Of a DNA stretch of 64,000 nucleotides, positions 52,075 through 64,000 are shown one piece after another. This DNA comes from Cruorifilaria tuberocauda (taxonomy: Eukaryota > Nematoda > Chromadorea > Rhabditida > Onchocercidae), in NCBI GenBank assembly GCA_013365365.1, contig JABVXU010000192.1, positions 1 to 64,000 of the forward strand. The letters run 5' to 3'. Each line of letters starts with the position of its first letter. The first letter of the stretch is position 1. Below the pieces are notes generated by a model that saw nothing but the letters and a program-made list of their open reading frames with translations, ran no database searches and was not told the DNA's origin. The translations under genes were made by a program, and so were the position numbers.

Positions 52075-55000
52075 TCATATACTTAAAATGTAACTTTTCC
52101 CTACTCCATTACCAAAAAAATTAAACATACCTAAAAAAGATGAAGTTTTGAACTGTTTCAGTCCAGGTGAAGAAGAATAAACGGTTAAAAATTCATTGGC
52201 GATTTTGAGAGAAGGATTTCTTTCTTCTGCAGTGTTCAAAACTTCGGTTCCTGATACAATTTTTTAAAGATAAAATCAACATAGAATGATAATTAATATA
52301 GCTTGAAAAAAAATGAAAAAAGTAAAAACAATGGAAACCTTTTGCAAAGGTTACCTATGATTAAAGAAAGAAGTTATAAATCAAGTCACAACCAACCTTG
52401 CCGGAACTCATTTTGGTCCCGTCTAATATCATCAAGAAATTCCCAAGAACCATTGCCTTCCTCATAGGTATGATAATCCATACCCCCGATTACACTTTTC
52501 CACAGTAATTCATTTTTCAGAATACCTGCATCTTCAGCAAGAGGTGAAAATTTCCGCATAAGCGGTGCAATAAAAGACAACGACCTGAAGATCATTAATA
52601 TTTGCTCAAACTGCATATTTTCATCACATGAAAATTAATACAGAGAGATATCTATATCTCCACTAATTTAAAGAAATGAAATGATATTACTCAACTTATA
52701 GCCTAAAAGGTCTTTTTCCATTTCCCAAAAAATGATATCCTTCTCATTTCGCCTCAGTTTTAAAAAGAATTATTGTATCAAATCAGTACAACATATAAGG
52801 ATACCTCTCCAAACTGTAAGAATCAAACGGAAAATGAGGCTCGAAAGGCATCATCTCTGCTGGTTTTGCTGGCAAAATATGATTCACATAGATAAGTTGC
52901 ATGGACCTGCAAATTTCTAACAAGTTAAAATTTTGAAGTCACAATAGCTTACGCTAAATTCGGTTTTTACTGATCCTTAAACAAGAGTTCACAATTCTCT
53001 TGACTTTAAAGAACTTCATAGTACTTAAAAAGTCCATTTCTGGAACTATAATCATGCACCTTCATATCAATTTTGGGAAGATTGTGGCATTTATATCAAA
53101 AGGTATGAAATAAGATATGATGCAGAACATCAGGATTTTTTAACTGAAAAAAAATATAACTCCACACAAAACGTTCAAATTTGACCTGCTTATTGTTGCA
53201 AAACATAAAGCGACTGGATGACTAATACATGACAAAGGCTCTAATGTACTGTGAACAATATGTCCTAACCCCCAGTGATGTATCTTGGCCATCTCTGAAA
53301 ATAAATGCACTAAGACTTTTATTTTTCTTCTCAAATCCATATGGAATGTGGAATTTCAGCGTTATCTACTGAAAATCGTGATTCTCAATAAGTTAAACTT
53401 CAACTTATTTTGTTCCATCAACATGTTGATGCTAAGATACAGTAACTCAAATCAGCTCTATTACCTAACAAGCAGAGGTGTCTTCTCAGGCTCCTTAGAC
53501 TTCTAAATTTATTTTTCGTTGTGTTTCAATATCTGTTTACTGACAAAAAATGATGGGATGACATTCACGTTGAACTTTGGTCCTAAAAACTACTACAAAC
53601 AACATCAAAACGATCATTAACCTTCTGCTTGTACTATTTCGCGATATCGAAAACAAAATGCAACAAGAAAGGCTTGGAAGACAGCATAGAAAGTCCCATG
53701 TCGAATCGAACCTGCCGCCGCACCAGTTGTTCGATCAACCATTTCATTCACATAAGTGGTACACCAATGTGATAATACTTCCAACCATTGCATCGCCGTG
53801 CTGAAAACTTTATGATGCGAAAACAGAAACCAAACAATTCATGAGCACAAGATTCGTTTTGACTTTCAAAATTCCTATTTTTCAGTTAATAAATCTGTCT
53901 TTTTGATTTGTTTACTCACCAATGAGTATAAATTTTGAAATGCTTTATGACATATCGCGAAGCAGGGAAATTGAAACAAAATTTTAAAATAGTAAGAGAG
54001 TGAAGGAAGGATACATAAAGAAGAAATTACCTGAGATTAATATATGAAGCACGAGAAAGCATGCTACCGATATAACAAGCAGCACCTTGTGCTTTCTTCC
54101 AGTCATTAGGAGTCTGGTTCACTCGAGTAATGAAACTCCACAGCCAGTTCAGAAAATGCATTTGATAACTCTGCAACAACGAAAAAAGGTTCTACTTCAA
54201 GGAAAGAATAATATACAGATCAACTTAAATTATGCGCATAAAACAGAAATAGAAACAAGCAAGCTTAGAACAACCGTACCGTATCAAGACTGCAAACGTA
54301 AAACCAGAGGAATGGTACGTTTTTCAAACCGTGAGCCATTAAAAGATGCTCCTCGAATACAATCAATAATTCTTTCAATACTTTTTTTTGTTTGGATACT
54401 GGTGGGAAAGAATCACAATCTGTAAATCATGGTTGAACATACGAGTAAAGGTAGTTCTAATTTTTTAACAGTAACTTTTATGTCAAATATCTCACTTCCA
54501 CCTAAAAAAAATTGATTTTAATTGTTTTAAAGTATGAAATATAAACTCAAGAAATGTAAAGGGTAGATTTAGTCTCTAGAAATTTTTAAAGAACAGGATT
54601 TGTAAATCGAAATATTTTGTTGTCATAATCAGTATTTTTATCATAAGATCACCATAAATCACAATACAAGCGTTTCGAGATGAGAATTCAACTGTTAAAA
54701 AATTTTCAAGCAATGTAAAAAGGAAGAATGTACCTTTTTCTGTTGGATTCCCCCAACTGCAAAGTCTTCCTACATAATCGAACATGATACACATACAAGT
54801 ATCCAGTTTGTCTATCTTATCATTATTATCCCGCATTTCATTAACTTTCATTCCGTATTCTTCATCCTTAAAGTGCTAAAAGAGTGAAAAAACACACCTA
54901 ATGAAGGTTATTCGATAATCTCGATTGTTCTCGAACATTTATTCTTATAGTATTGATCAGAATATCTTTTTTGGTAATCAAAATGCATAAAGAAATTCAT

Positions 55001-57393
55001 TTATATTATATAATCGTCATGATGAAACTTAAGCCTTGTAATTCTATGTAACAGTGGATGGTATAACAAATTGGTATAATTTACATATAACACTCTCCAA
55101 CGTGAGATTAATCAATTGGATGACCAAAAAATCAAGAGGGATTATTACTTTTTCTTCAGCTTGATGCTTTTCCCTAAATGCAAAACGAATTAATACAAGA
55201 TATTAAAAAACTAACTAACCAGTAAAAATATGCTCACACCATCATCAAAACTTTCCTCTCTCCTTTTTGAATTCTCTGCTTTCGTCAATACTGCCTGAAA
55301 TTGTATTTTAATTTTTTAAACACTGATTGGCAATACTCAAACTAATTCAATACTTATTTTTTAAAATATGGAAAATGAATCAAAATAAATCATAATACTC
55401 ACATCGAGTTGAGCAAGACCGTCAGTAATGATGCAAAATATATCTTCTCGACATTGTGGGATGTTCTGGCATATTAATATAAGATTTCTTACATAACTAA
55501 CATATCGAATTGATGGCACTGAATGATGCGGAAACCGCTGACGAATACTTTTGATGAGAATTTTTATTGCCCTAAATAAATCGACGAAAATTATTCAGTC
55601 ATTATAGCACTGCTAGCAATTCTTTATATTAAAAGTTTCGATGTTACATGCCAACTTCAACCAAGAAAAATGAATAAAGTTGAGAGATAGGAAGATTGAA
55701 GAGACTGAGCTATGAAATTTAGATTCGAAGAGATAAATTGTGAAATTCACATGGATCCACAGAACATTCACAATATAAATACCAACAGAGCATTCAGAAA
55801 TTAAAAAAAACTGGCAGAAGGAGAGCGCAAAAATGAAGACCAGCATTTACAAGGTACTAATATTTGATTCACAAGAAGTTCTACGGTGAAATCAAGTTTA
55901 TTCAATCAACTTCATAGCTTCATTCATTTCAAGGCAGATAATACGTTGCCCATGTTTATGTCTTTTTTAATAGTTTTTATGTTTGTTGCATAGTGTTTAT
56001 TAAAAATACATTTCCTAATTATTATTGCAATAAATGATATTATTTTGTAATAAAATTTATTAAATATATACTAAATTTTGTTTTTACTCTACCTCAATCA
56101 AAGAAAATTTCTCAGGAACATAATATTTGGTATATGATTCGAAGTTAAAATGCAATAATTTTGAACTTACAGAGGAAAACACTTTACTATAAACATTAAT
56201 CCATCACTTGCCAATTTGTATATATCGTCCTGTTCTTTCTCTGAGAAGCACAGAGCAAACGTAGTGTCGTTTTTTTCAATAATGTTACTTTCACTTTCTG
56301 AAATATTAGACTAAAATAAAGAATGGAGCACTTTTAACAAAACATGAAACTTTTTTTCTCGTATTCAGCCCTCCACATTTCATCCCTGCAATACAGTCTT
56401 CTTCATTCTTCAACATTTTGGTTTTTTTATGAGTTATTTTATAGTTAGATCACTGTATTTTTATTTCTTTTTTTTCATTTCGAAGTCTATACAATTAGAA
56501 ACTGAGTAACCTTGATTTTGATTAGTAATAGAAAGAAGTTGGATTTTAGCAAACAAATGTTCCACGAAACATTTTATAATCAATTCAGTATGACAAATGT
56601 ACTGCACACCAATGTCTCGAAGCAGTTTCACAAACTGTGGTCGAATTTCGGTAGGGATAAATTGCCAATCAATTTGCTAAAGAAGTTTAATGAATTAACT
56701 AAACTGTTTTCTGAAGCATTTTAACATCACCACTAAAAACATTTTGCTGAGGTTCTAATAATGAAATTGCGGCAATTTATGGATGATATGTGGAAGATAT
56801 GATCAAAACATGCAAATAAATGTCTAAAGCCAGATTATGTAGCAAATGATGATAATAACCCGTATGAACAACCATATAAAAAGAATACTCTCAACCCTCT
56901 CAATAATACAACCTAAAATAAATTAATGAAATATAAACTAACAACAAATTTAAACACGAGCTGTTTACAGCGATGGTCAAGCAGATGAGCGATATCCAAA
57001 AATTGACGAAGAAAATCGATGACTGCTTGTGAATGCCATTGGTTCAAAAGATCAATAGTCTTACATAGTTTATTATACGTTAACAAACCATTTATGTCAC
57101 CCTAAAAGAAATATTAAAATAACACTATCCATACTGCTGTCAGAAGTAAACTGATCACTGGTACTGAAATGTTTGTTGTCGCTAAAGCAATGATTGCATG
57201 TAGCTTCTTGTAAACAGATTGGATGTTGCTTACAACATCTGCTTAAGAAGAAAGAAAGTAAATTCCACGTCACACAATATATCTTAATATTTCATGATTG
57301 CAAGTCTAACAAATTTCTATGAACACTTACTGAAAGGTAAGTAGTAATAATATCCTCTCCCGAAACTGCTTCCGACTTAATGTTGTTCGCCAT
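52075..57393 (-). CDS. RRN3: RRN3/TIF-IA RNA polymerase I initiation factor, about 638 aa, 14 exons
   Basis: Exons in transcript order: 57393-57331, 57101-56943, 56676-56503, 56310-56171, 55571-55403, 55294-55238, 54875-54734, 54398-54280, 54170-54031, 53800-53622, 53294-53186, 52906-52805, 52584-52397, 52250-52075. RRN3 binds RNA polymerase I through the A43 stalk and recruits it to rDNA promoters; it is the growth-regulated step of pre-rRNA synthesis and acts in the nucleus. The fold is all helical HEAT-like repeats. Recognisable family blocks are FLRQFLDI near the N-terminus, an acidic Ser-rich loop (ESESNIIEKND), KLDTCMCIMFDYV, the AACYIGSMLSRASYI block matching the family YIGSFLAR signature, HGTFYAVFQAFLVAFCFRYRE, and FEPHFPFDSYSLERS matching the family FPFDP..L..S motif. 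Length agrees with the human protein (651 aa). One junction (exon 3 to 4) needs a weak GTTTCT donor to keep phase. The C-terminus keeps one SP site. Confidence 0.92.
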
Positions 57394-57445
57394 TTCAGCA
57401 TGACAATCGTTCAAGAGAGAGCAAAAGAAAGCGCTATTTGAGAGA

Positions 57446-57458
57446 CTGTAAGAAGAAA
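57446..57458 (-). other. RRN3: Strong acceptor 52 bases before the RRN3 ATG
   Basis: On the minus strand TTTCTTCTTACAG ends at 57446. This is a near-ideal nematode acceptor with no coding exon behind it, as expected of a spliced-leader trans-splice site or a 5' untranslated intron. It argues for the ATG at 57393 and against the longer frame starting at 57495, whose first codons would lie inside the intron or outron. Confidence 0.55.
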
Positions 57459-60400
57459 TATTAGAGTGAAATTCCAGGAAACACACTTCCACCACTCACG
57501 TCCACTCACTCGCCTATCTTAACAGAGTGCATCAATCTGTGAAGTAACCAAGTACTGCTGTGTTACTACTTCTACCCACTGCACCATTATGCAAAATGAC
57601 TGTTGCTGTTGCAAACATGAATTGATCTTTTTTCTGTTTATTGAGAGAAGAATGGATTTAATGATGAAAGGATTTCTAGCAAGAACTCCCGCTTCCGTTA
57701 TCAGTGAATAGAACAGTACTGCAAATTCTTCCCTTCAATCCTAAGCAATAACATCTGTTTCTTCATAATCACTTAATACCATCTTTATTACTACTGGCAT
57801 TATCATCACTATCCGTAAATCCGCCATGAAGTGATAAAATCTTCTGTATGTCCAATGAGAAAGCAAATTTTTTACTTCGTGGAAAAACACAGAGCAGTTA
57901 TGGATTGGAATTTTTTTCGATCTCCTGCAAGTTCCGAGAAGGAAAATAGTGAATAAGAAGAATACGATTGAACAATGAGAAGAGTTGACGAGCTACTACA
58001 TATATCCTGACGTGCACAATGTTTTTTTCAGTTAAAAAAGTTGAAGATTAATATAATACTTAACAAGTACCACATAGAATGCAAAACAATATAGAAATTT
58101 CAAGACTTAAAAATTTACTTGTTCAATCAGTTGATAAAAAACGAGTTTTACATATCTTATATATTACATGTGAACATATTTTGCTCACTTATGCTATTAT
58201 GCTTTGAAGGTTATTCATTGAAATTTCTTATTTCTTTTTGGCATCTCGCTGATGAAATACATTGTTTGATAGATAGCCGTAGTTGCTGTTAAATGATATC
58301 CAAAAGACAGTTCAATTCTGGCAATTCAATCAAAGCTGGTTAAAGAGCATAATATCGATTAGAGGACAGGCATGTTTGCATCAAATTCCTCCCTTCATTC
58401 TTTAATTATTAAAAAAATTTGTGAACTAAAGCTTCAAACATTTTTTGACCCTGAAATATTATAAAAATGAAATGTTATTTTAAAAAATATATTACACTAT
58501 CGAGGGAGCAGAAAAACATCCAAAAATTAATTAAAATCTCTAAATTAAAATTTGTAAAAGTTATTCAATTTTTGTCGGATCAAAGAAGTCCTTTGTATTC
58601 TCTTCTACTCAGATCGAGCCTTCCTGCTTTATCTTTCACTTATCGCTGACATCAATCAAGAATGTCGCATATTTCTGTACGACTGTAATTGCGGATGGCA
58701 ATAGGAGGCCATATTAGAGCAGAAACCTGGAATGCATTGAAAATTCAACAATATACTGATTTCTGATAGGAAACAATTGTAATACAAAGAAGACGCACTT
58801 TCAAAAAATTAATTGGGAATTGTGAAGTACATATCACCTGCTTAGGTATCTTTGAAGAGTAAATGCTCCATGCTTTATCTGTTTGGCAGAAGTTCCACAA
58901 ACTAGGAATTAATATTATCGCAATGTTATAAAAAATGTCTCAAATCGAATGCCATAACTATATTTGTTGGTTAAGTCAAATTCAGCCATTGTTCCATGGC
59001 TTCTTATCGTACATCAAACCCACAACGAGGTAAAAATTATATTTAACTTCACGTAATTAACAAATAATCAAGTATTGACTATTTAAATGTTTTATGCATC
59101 AAATCTTACCGATGGTGAAATCCTTTGTTTGGAGAAGCTGGCGTTGACTAGATGTAAAGAAATTGCCTACGGCAGTGCGAACTGCGAAACTTTCCCAAAA
59201 GGCTTTGCAAAATTTCGCGATAGAAAACTGCTTGTCACCGCAGTCAACTGCAGGGATGAGATTACAATCGACTGTAAATGTTACAGTAAAGAGGCTATAA
59301 TTTTGAGATTTAGTCTTTTTCCGAAATAAGAATAAATAGAAATAATTTAGGAAGAGATGATAAATAAGCAAATGATAATAACACTCCCGAAGACCAAATC
59401 ACTCTTCCTGATCATATTCCTTTCTCATTCTAATCTGTGTTGAAAGCTGAAAAATAAAAATATCTATAAATTAAAGGTACCTTATAAAAATTATATTCTT
59501 TTAAATTATGTTTATAATATATAATTGTTTATCGCGAAAATTTTTAACCAAACTGAAATCTTAAAATTACCGAAAAACCTAAACGATAGACTTCTCGTTT
59601 ACTTGATGATAACAACTGATTCCTTATGATATCAATTGGATATCGTAAATATTATTAAATTTGATTTTTGATGCCTTAGTTAGCTATAAAAGCATATATT
59701 TATTTTTAATTAAGCTCTTCTCACTCGCTGATCAGTTTAATACAAGTATCAATACAAGGTCGATGTCAAAATCTCCAACCCTAGTAAATCCTTTCTAAAC
59801 GAAAATCAACTCAAGAATATTCAATCACAAAGTATTCAACTAATCTGCCAAATCAATTCTTATCCTCAACAACTAACTCAAACCATCCAATCAAATTAAG
59901 CAAAAATCGTCATCATTTCCTACAGTTTCACATTCAATTTATTTTATTTTGTGTGAGTGGAAAACCTTTCGAAGAATTCATTCTTGTAATTTATTTCGAG
60001 AAATTTCATTCGAGACCAAGACCGATTTTTCTAACAGAACTTCACTTTTTCTTTAACCGATGTCATATTGCTGGAAAACGTTTAATAGCAAAAGGAGATT
60101 AATTTTGGCTCTTTTTTATTCATTTGGAAGATTATAAGAAAACCATCTTTCGAACTATTGTTTTATTATGCTCAAATTACGTATTTCCTAGAGTTGAAGT
60201 TTCGAATGAATGGTTGAATTTTAAAAATCTACATATCACATCTTGATCATTGAGAAATTCAGTGGTAAAAATTGTAAACTGTCTAATGTTATACAATTTC
60301 AGGAAAGAAAAAGAAAGAAAGGGATAATGGAGTTCCAAGTAGTTTGGGTTGAAGTGAATTTTCAAAAGCAAGTAAACTTTAAAATATCTTTACTGAAAAA

Positions 60401-62310
60401 AAATTCGTTCAATCGTTTTGTTTCTTCAATTCTTTTTAAAAATTTTTGAACAACTTGCTCATTTTTTTCCACTTCTATTCTACATTTCACCAGAAAATTA
60501 TCTGTATCCTTTATAAGCCATCGATAGTCCAACAGATTGTTTATTGGAATGAAGAAAATTTGCACGTAATCCATTTGTAAATAAAACTATTATAAAAGAG
60601 AAAATTATTAAGAAAAAAAATTTTTCTTTGTTCATAAAGAGATCTGAAAAGTTTTCAAATAGCATAGAAATATTTTTCATTTCACATTCAACATTCAACA
60701 AAAAAAAAAAAAAAAGATTTAAAAAATCCTTATAGAAAGAAACTATTAAAACTAAAGCCATAAAAAAACGAAAATTTTTGCGAGGCGTTTTTAAATTGAC
60801 TTGCTCGATATTAAGTATGTTTTGCGAGTATTTTGGAACGCAGCGTGGATTTTCACTTTTCAATTTTATGAATTATTCAAACAAATCAAATTTTCTTAAT
60901 GTAAGTGAACAAACAATTTCAGCAGATCATTTTGCTATTTTGCTAACTAGCAATACAAGTCTGAAGCAGTTTTCATACTTAAATAATTTGTCTATTTTCA
61001 CGTTTGAGATAAATTTTTATTGAAATTAACGAAATGATAAATAATAATTTTTGTGTATTAAGTTATTAGTGGTATCGTGAAACAATAATTTATCATAATA
61101 CCAGTTGAAATTATTATTTTTAATTAAACGACTGAGTTAGTAATGTTAGTGACGGGGTTGATTATTCATCATATGCACGAGCATATGTGTAACAGATAAG
61201 TAATCAGAAATCGTTTTTGCTCTTACACTAAATCAAAACTCTGTTTTCGGTAAAATCTGATCGCAATTGAAGGGATGATAAAACGTTGTAAATTTCAATG
61301 AATGATATCTGTATGATATACTTTGTGCTAGATAAATATTATATGGCTTCAATCTCATTGGATAATAAGATGGCTTAGTTATTGCTAAAATAATTTCTCT
61401 CCAAAAAGTTTTGTAAAGTGCATAAATCAAAAGTAAGTTAGAGTAGCAATAAAAATTAATCTTCTTTTATAATTTTGAATTTCCTCTTCCACAAAATGCA
61501 CTTTTTTTGACCATTTCAATTTACCCGTCCTCCTTCCCTCTCGAAATCTTTATAAATTGGTTCAGCTTCATTAGCTTCCTTTCTTTTTCCTATACTTTAA
61601 TTTTTTTGCCATTTCCAGTTCTGAAGTTATTTCCATTTATTTCATATTTATATTTTTTATGCATTTATCATTTTCTTAGGTACAATAAATTCCAAATATA
61701 TTTTCAAATTGTCGAATAAGTTTTTGAATGGATAAAATTCAGAGTGTTCTGTAGAGGAACCAAATTTCAAAGAGATGTTTTACATGAATTGTCTTCCATT
61801 ATGAAATTCCTCTTTTTGTAATAGTCACTAAATTGCTCATCGCCGATTTATTGTGTAACTTAATTAATCTAATTCCTTTTTTCATTAATTAGTGAAAATA
61901 TCTCTATTTCAAATAGCAAACGAAACATGAATGACGGCTATATAATTTGAGCTGAAATTAACTCTAATATTTTTATTAGTCAATTTCAGCAAATATTATA
62001 ATGTATGATAATTAAATATTAGTCAATGGAGTTTTTTATCGGCAAAAAAATCATTCAATTTCTCACAGAATACATAAGAACACGAGATTCACGGATATTA
62101 GACGGATTCTCTTCGAATCAGTAGCTTAATCAGCGAAGTAATAAGCAAAGAAAATTTGTCCTTTGAAACCATCCATTATTCTGAGCCTTGAAATAAGGCC
62201 GATGTAACTATTTCTTATTGTAAGCATTAATCAGACAAAAAATCGAAGGAAATATTAGACGGAAAAGTGGAATATTTCTTCATTCAAAAAGAAATTGCAA
62301 TTTGACTGCT
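57459..62310. other. Intergenic DNA between RRN3 and the receptor gene
   Basis: This interval holds the outward promoters of RRN3 (minus) and the receptor gene (plus). Background-like Phe/Ile/Lys-rich frames dominate, including a 121-codon minus frame at 60498-60863 that reads through poly-A. One less AT-rich frame at 59087-59329 is listed separately. I find no domain-bearing exon. Confidence 0.5.
59087..59329 (+). other. Orphan 80-codon Cys-containing frame, doubtful
   Basis: The frame lies in DNA of higher GC than its surroundings and reads with a balanced composition including seven or so cysteines. A frame starting MASYRTSNPQRG with a donor-like GAG|GTAAAA lies just upstream at about 58998-59033, but the two cannot be joined with a clear acceptor. 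The complementary minus frame is also open. I recognise no family. It may be a small secreted-protein exon, a pseudogene fragment or chance. Confidence 0.2.
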
Positions 62311-63990
62311 ATGAAATTTGAATTACTTCCCGCATTATTCGGATTATTTGTTGCCACTGTATCTATTCTCTGTATATTATTGTATATGATCATTCAAAAG
62401 GTATCATTTTAAGATATCTATGTGAAATGATATAATTTAGTTTGCGATTGTTTTAATTGCTGTTAATTGCCTGCAAAACTAATTTTTAATAAAAAAAATT
62501 TCACTTCTATATCTATTAAATTAATTATGAATAACAGCTACCGTGACTTAAAATATCAAACAAACAGACTTTTCATGATACTTAAACATTTAAGTAGAGA
62601 AACAGTGAACAGAGTTTCACAGATAATTGACAAAAATTGTTTGCATTCTCAGTTAATTATTATTAAATAATGTTATAATCAAATGTTTGAAAAGGAATAT
62701 ATTTTTAAAGTTGCAGATAATTATATCAGATCATTCTCTCATGAAACATTCCACTTACAAAATTATTGTTTGTCATGGATCCATTGATATTATTCAACTT
62801 ACCGTTTATATCTGCAATGGTATTTTCGCAATAATTGGTACTACAATAAACAGATGGGTCGAAAAAGTTAGTTAGTGTAACAAATTTTTGAATGCTAAAA
62901 ATTTTTCTCGGAAATATTTTTCCTGATTCAACATTTAATTCAGCCTTATATTTATATGAAATCTGATATCCAGTAATACTTTAGAAAACTGACCCTACAA
63001 ATTGTTGATAAATTAAAATACCAAAGTAAAAATTTATTGAATTTTTTTGTGACTGAAGTCGCATTTTTCAGATTTGCGGTTTTCAGCTGAGCCTTTGCTG
63101 GTACAACATTGATTCATTGACAGTTTTATTGGCTATAAATCGATTGGCATTATTGTATTTTGGTGTACAGGCCGAGTTTTTTTTTAGTCCAAGAATGACT
63201 TCGGTTTCTTAATCAGCTTTTTTTAATTTTTGTAAACTAATTAAACATTCAAACTGATATGTGGAAATGAAAACATCACATAATGCAAAATTACTAGCAC
63301 AATTATTTCATTTTACTTTGTAACCATGATATTTGTATCAATCTCATTATTTTTCATTGAAAATAAAGTTTATATCACAGCAGTTATAGCGTCTCTAGTA
63401 ACAATTAGTATTATTATGATAGATTCAAATGGATATGTGGAACAAAGACTTCACAAAATGCAAAATTATTAGAAAAATTGTTAGCAATTCCCACGATACT
63501 TCTATTAACATTATTATCTTTTATTCAAAGTAAAATTTATTTCACGATACTTATAGTAATTAATAATAATAACAACAATATTAATATTAATAATAATTGA
63601 TAATATTGATGGAATATAATACTAATGTCTACAATAGAATAACGATGATAATGATGATATCAAACAAAGGTACAGAAGTTTTTTATCATGTACTCCTTAA
63701 TTTTGCATTCATGAAACTAATACCGTAGTGATAGTAGATAATTGCACTGTGATAACAATGATAGTGTTGTTTTTCTTTAGGTTATATTATTTTTCACAAT
63801 GGCTATCCCAACAATATTTTCGTTGATTTGGTTGACACCTTATGCCACCTACGGATTTAACGCGACGAATTTGATGTGGGTATATTACAGTCCTGATTTC
63901 ATGCCATCCTTCGATCGCATAAGTACTTTGGTGACTAGCGTAGTCTCTACTATCTGCTATGTTCTATTATTAATACTTGTCTTCAAGAGG
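62311..63990 (+). CDS. Srt-like serpentine chemoreceptor, 5' part, runs off the window
   Basis: Exons: 62311-62400, 62717-62866, 63072-about 63208, 63781-63990; all are phase 0, so the reading frame is continuous for about 195 residues. Exon 1 (MKFELLPALFGLF...) is an N-terminal hydrophobic helix. Exon 2 has the short loop STYKI followed by a second helix, exon 3 a helix ending LLAINRL (the NR of the family TM3 end), and exon 4 two more helices flanking TPYATYGFN...W. The layout, the YKI start of TM2, the NR motif and the TP..FN..W loop fit the nematode Srt class of 7TM G-protein-coupled receptors; Srx or Srsx are alternatives. Members of these families are thought to detect chemicals, often in ciliated sensory neurons. 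A donor AGG|GTTAGT ends exon 4, so TM6-TM7 and the tail lie beyond the right edge. The donor of exon 3 (TCG|GTTTCT) is weak. Confidence 0.75.
63247..63590 (+). repeat. Imperfect tandem duplication, unit about 175 bp, intron 3 of the receptor
   Basis: 63247-63422 and 63423-about 63590 align collinearly with many substitutions. ATTCAAACTGATATGTGGAA matches ATTCAAATGGATATGTGGAA, then TAATGCAAAATTACTAG matches AAATGCAAAATTATTAG, and the paired AAATAAAGTTTATATCAC and AAGTAAAATTTATTTCAC blocks follow at the same offset. Neither copy keeps an open frame. Confidence 0.7.
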
Positions 63991-64000
63991 GTTAGTTTTC

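Noticed and set aside
57393..57495. Longer N-terminus for RRN3 starting at 57495
   Set aside because: A strong acceptor at 57446 on the minus strand would remove most of it; the ATG at 57393 gives a clean start in frame with the next exon.
60498..60863. 121-codon minus-strand frame
   Set aside because: Its hydrophobic runs come from poly-A and poly-T tracts, including an A run near 60701. There is no domain and no splice partner.
1..64000. tRNA, rRNA, CRISPR, prokaryotic operons, viral genes
   Set aside because: I looked for cloverleaf-like boxes, arrays of spaced repeats, ribosome-binding-site-led gene strings and viral enzyme motifs and saw none. A tRNAscan or Rfam search would be the decisive test for RNA genes.

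Overview
The window looks like nuclear DNA of a nematode, most probably a spirurid or filarial species. It is AT-rich. Its genes have many small exons, introns of about 50 bp to 2.5 kb, and acceptors of the nematode TTTCAG type. Two genes belong to nematode-restricted types: the zinc-finger/formin fusion FOZI-1 and an Srt-like serpentine chemoreceptor. There are no bacterial, viral or plasmid hallmarks. I assembled every exon by eye from reading frames, splice consensus and phase continuity; no alignment program or database was used.

Layout. 1-22798 is a large apparent gene desert with microsatellites, pyrimidine-rich tracts, a degenerate telomere-like array and a 35-bp exact direct repeat. 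22799-29137 (+) is a 15-exon gene of about 813 aa. It encodes two C2H2 zinc fingers, an AT-hook-like motif, a serine-rich linker and a divergent FH2 domain; this is the architecture of C. elegans FOZI-1. 29138-37701 is intergenic and carries a tandem GATA-site cluster. 37702-46846 (+) is a gene of about 20 exons and 935 aa with a RUN domain, an SGSM-type PH-like region and a Rab-GAP TBC domain (TBC-8/SGSM). 46847-52074 is intergenic and holds only orphan ORFs. 52075-57393 (-) is a 14-exon gene of about 638 aa for RRN3/TIF-IA, the RNA polymerase I initiation factor. 57446-62310 is intergenic. 62311-63990 (+) is the 5' part of an Srt-like seven-transmembrane receptor that runs off the right edge; one of its introns contains a tandem duplication of about 175 bp.

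Function. The four genes do not form a pathway. They are a neuronal/mesodermal fate regulator, a vesicle-trafficking Rab GAP, a ribosome-biogenesis factor and a chemoreceptor. tbc-8 and RRN3 converge 3' to 3'; RRN3 and the receptor diverge 5' to 5'. I see no undescribed multi-gene system. The most interesting biology is the FOZI-1 gene: an FH2 fold attached to a DNA-binding module, with the usual actin-contact residues replaced, lying next to a 22-kb non-coding flank.
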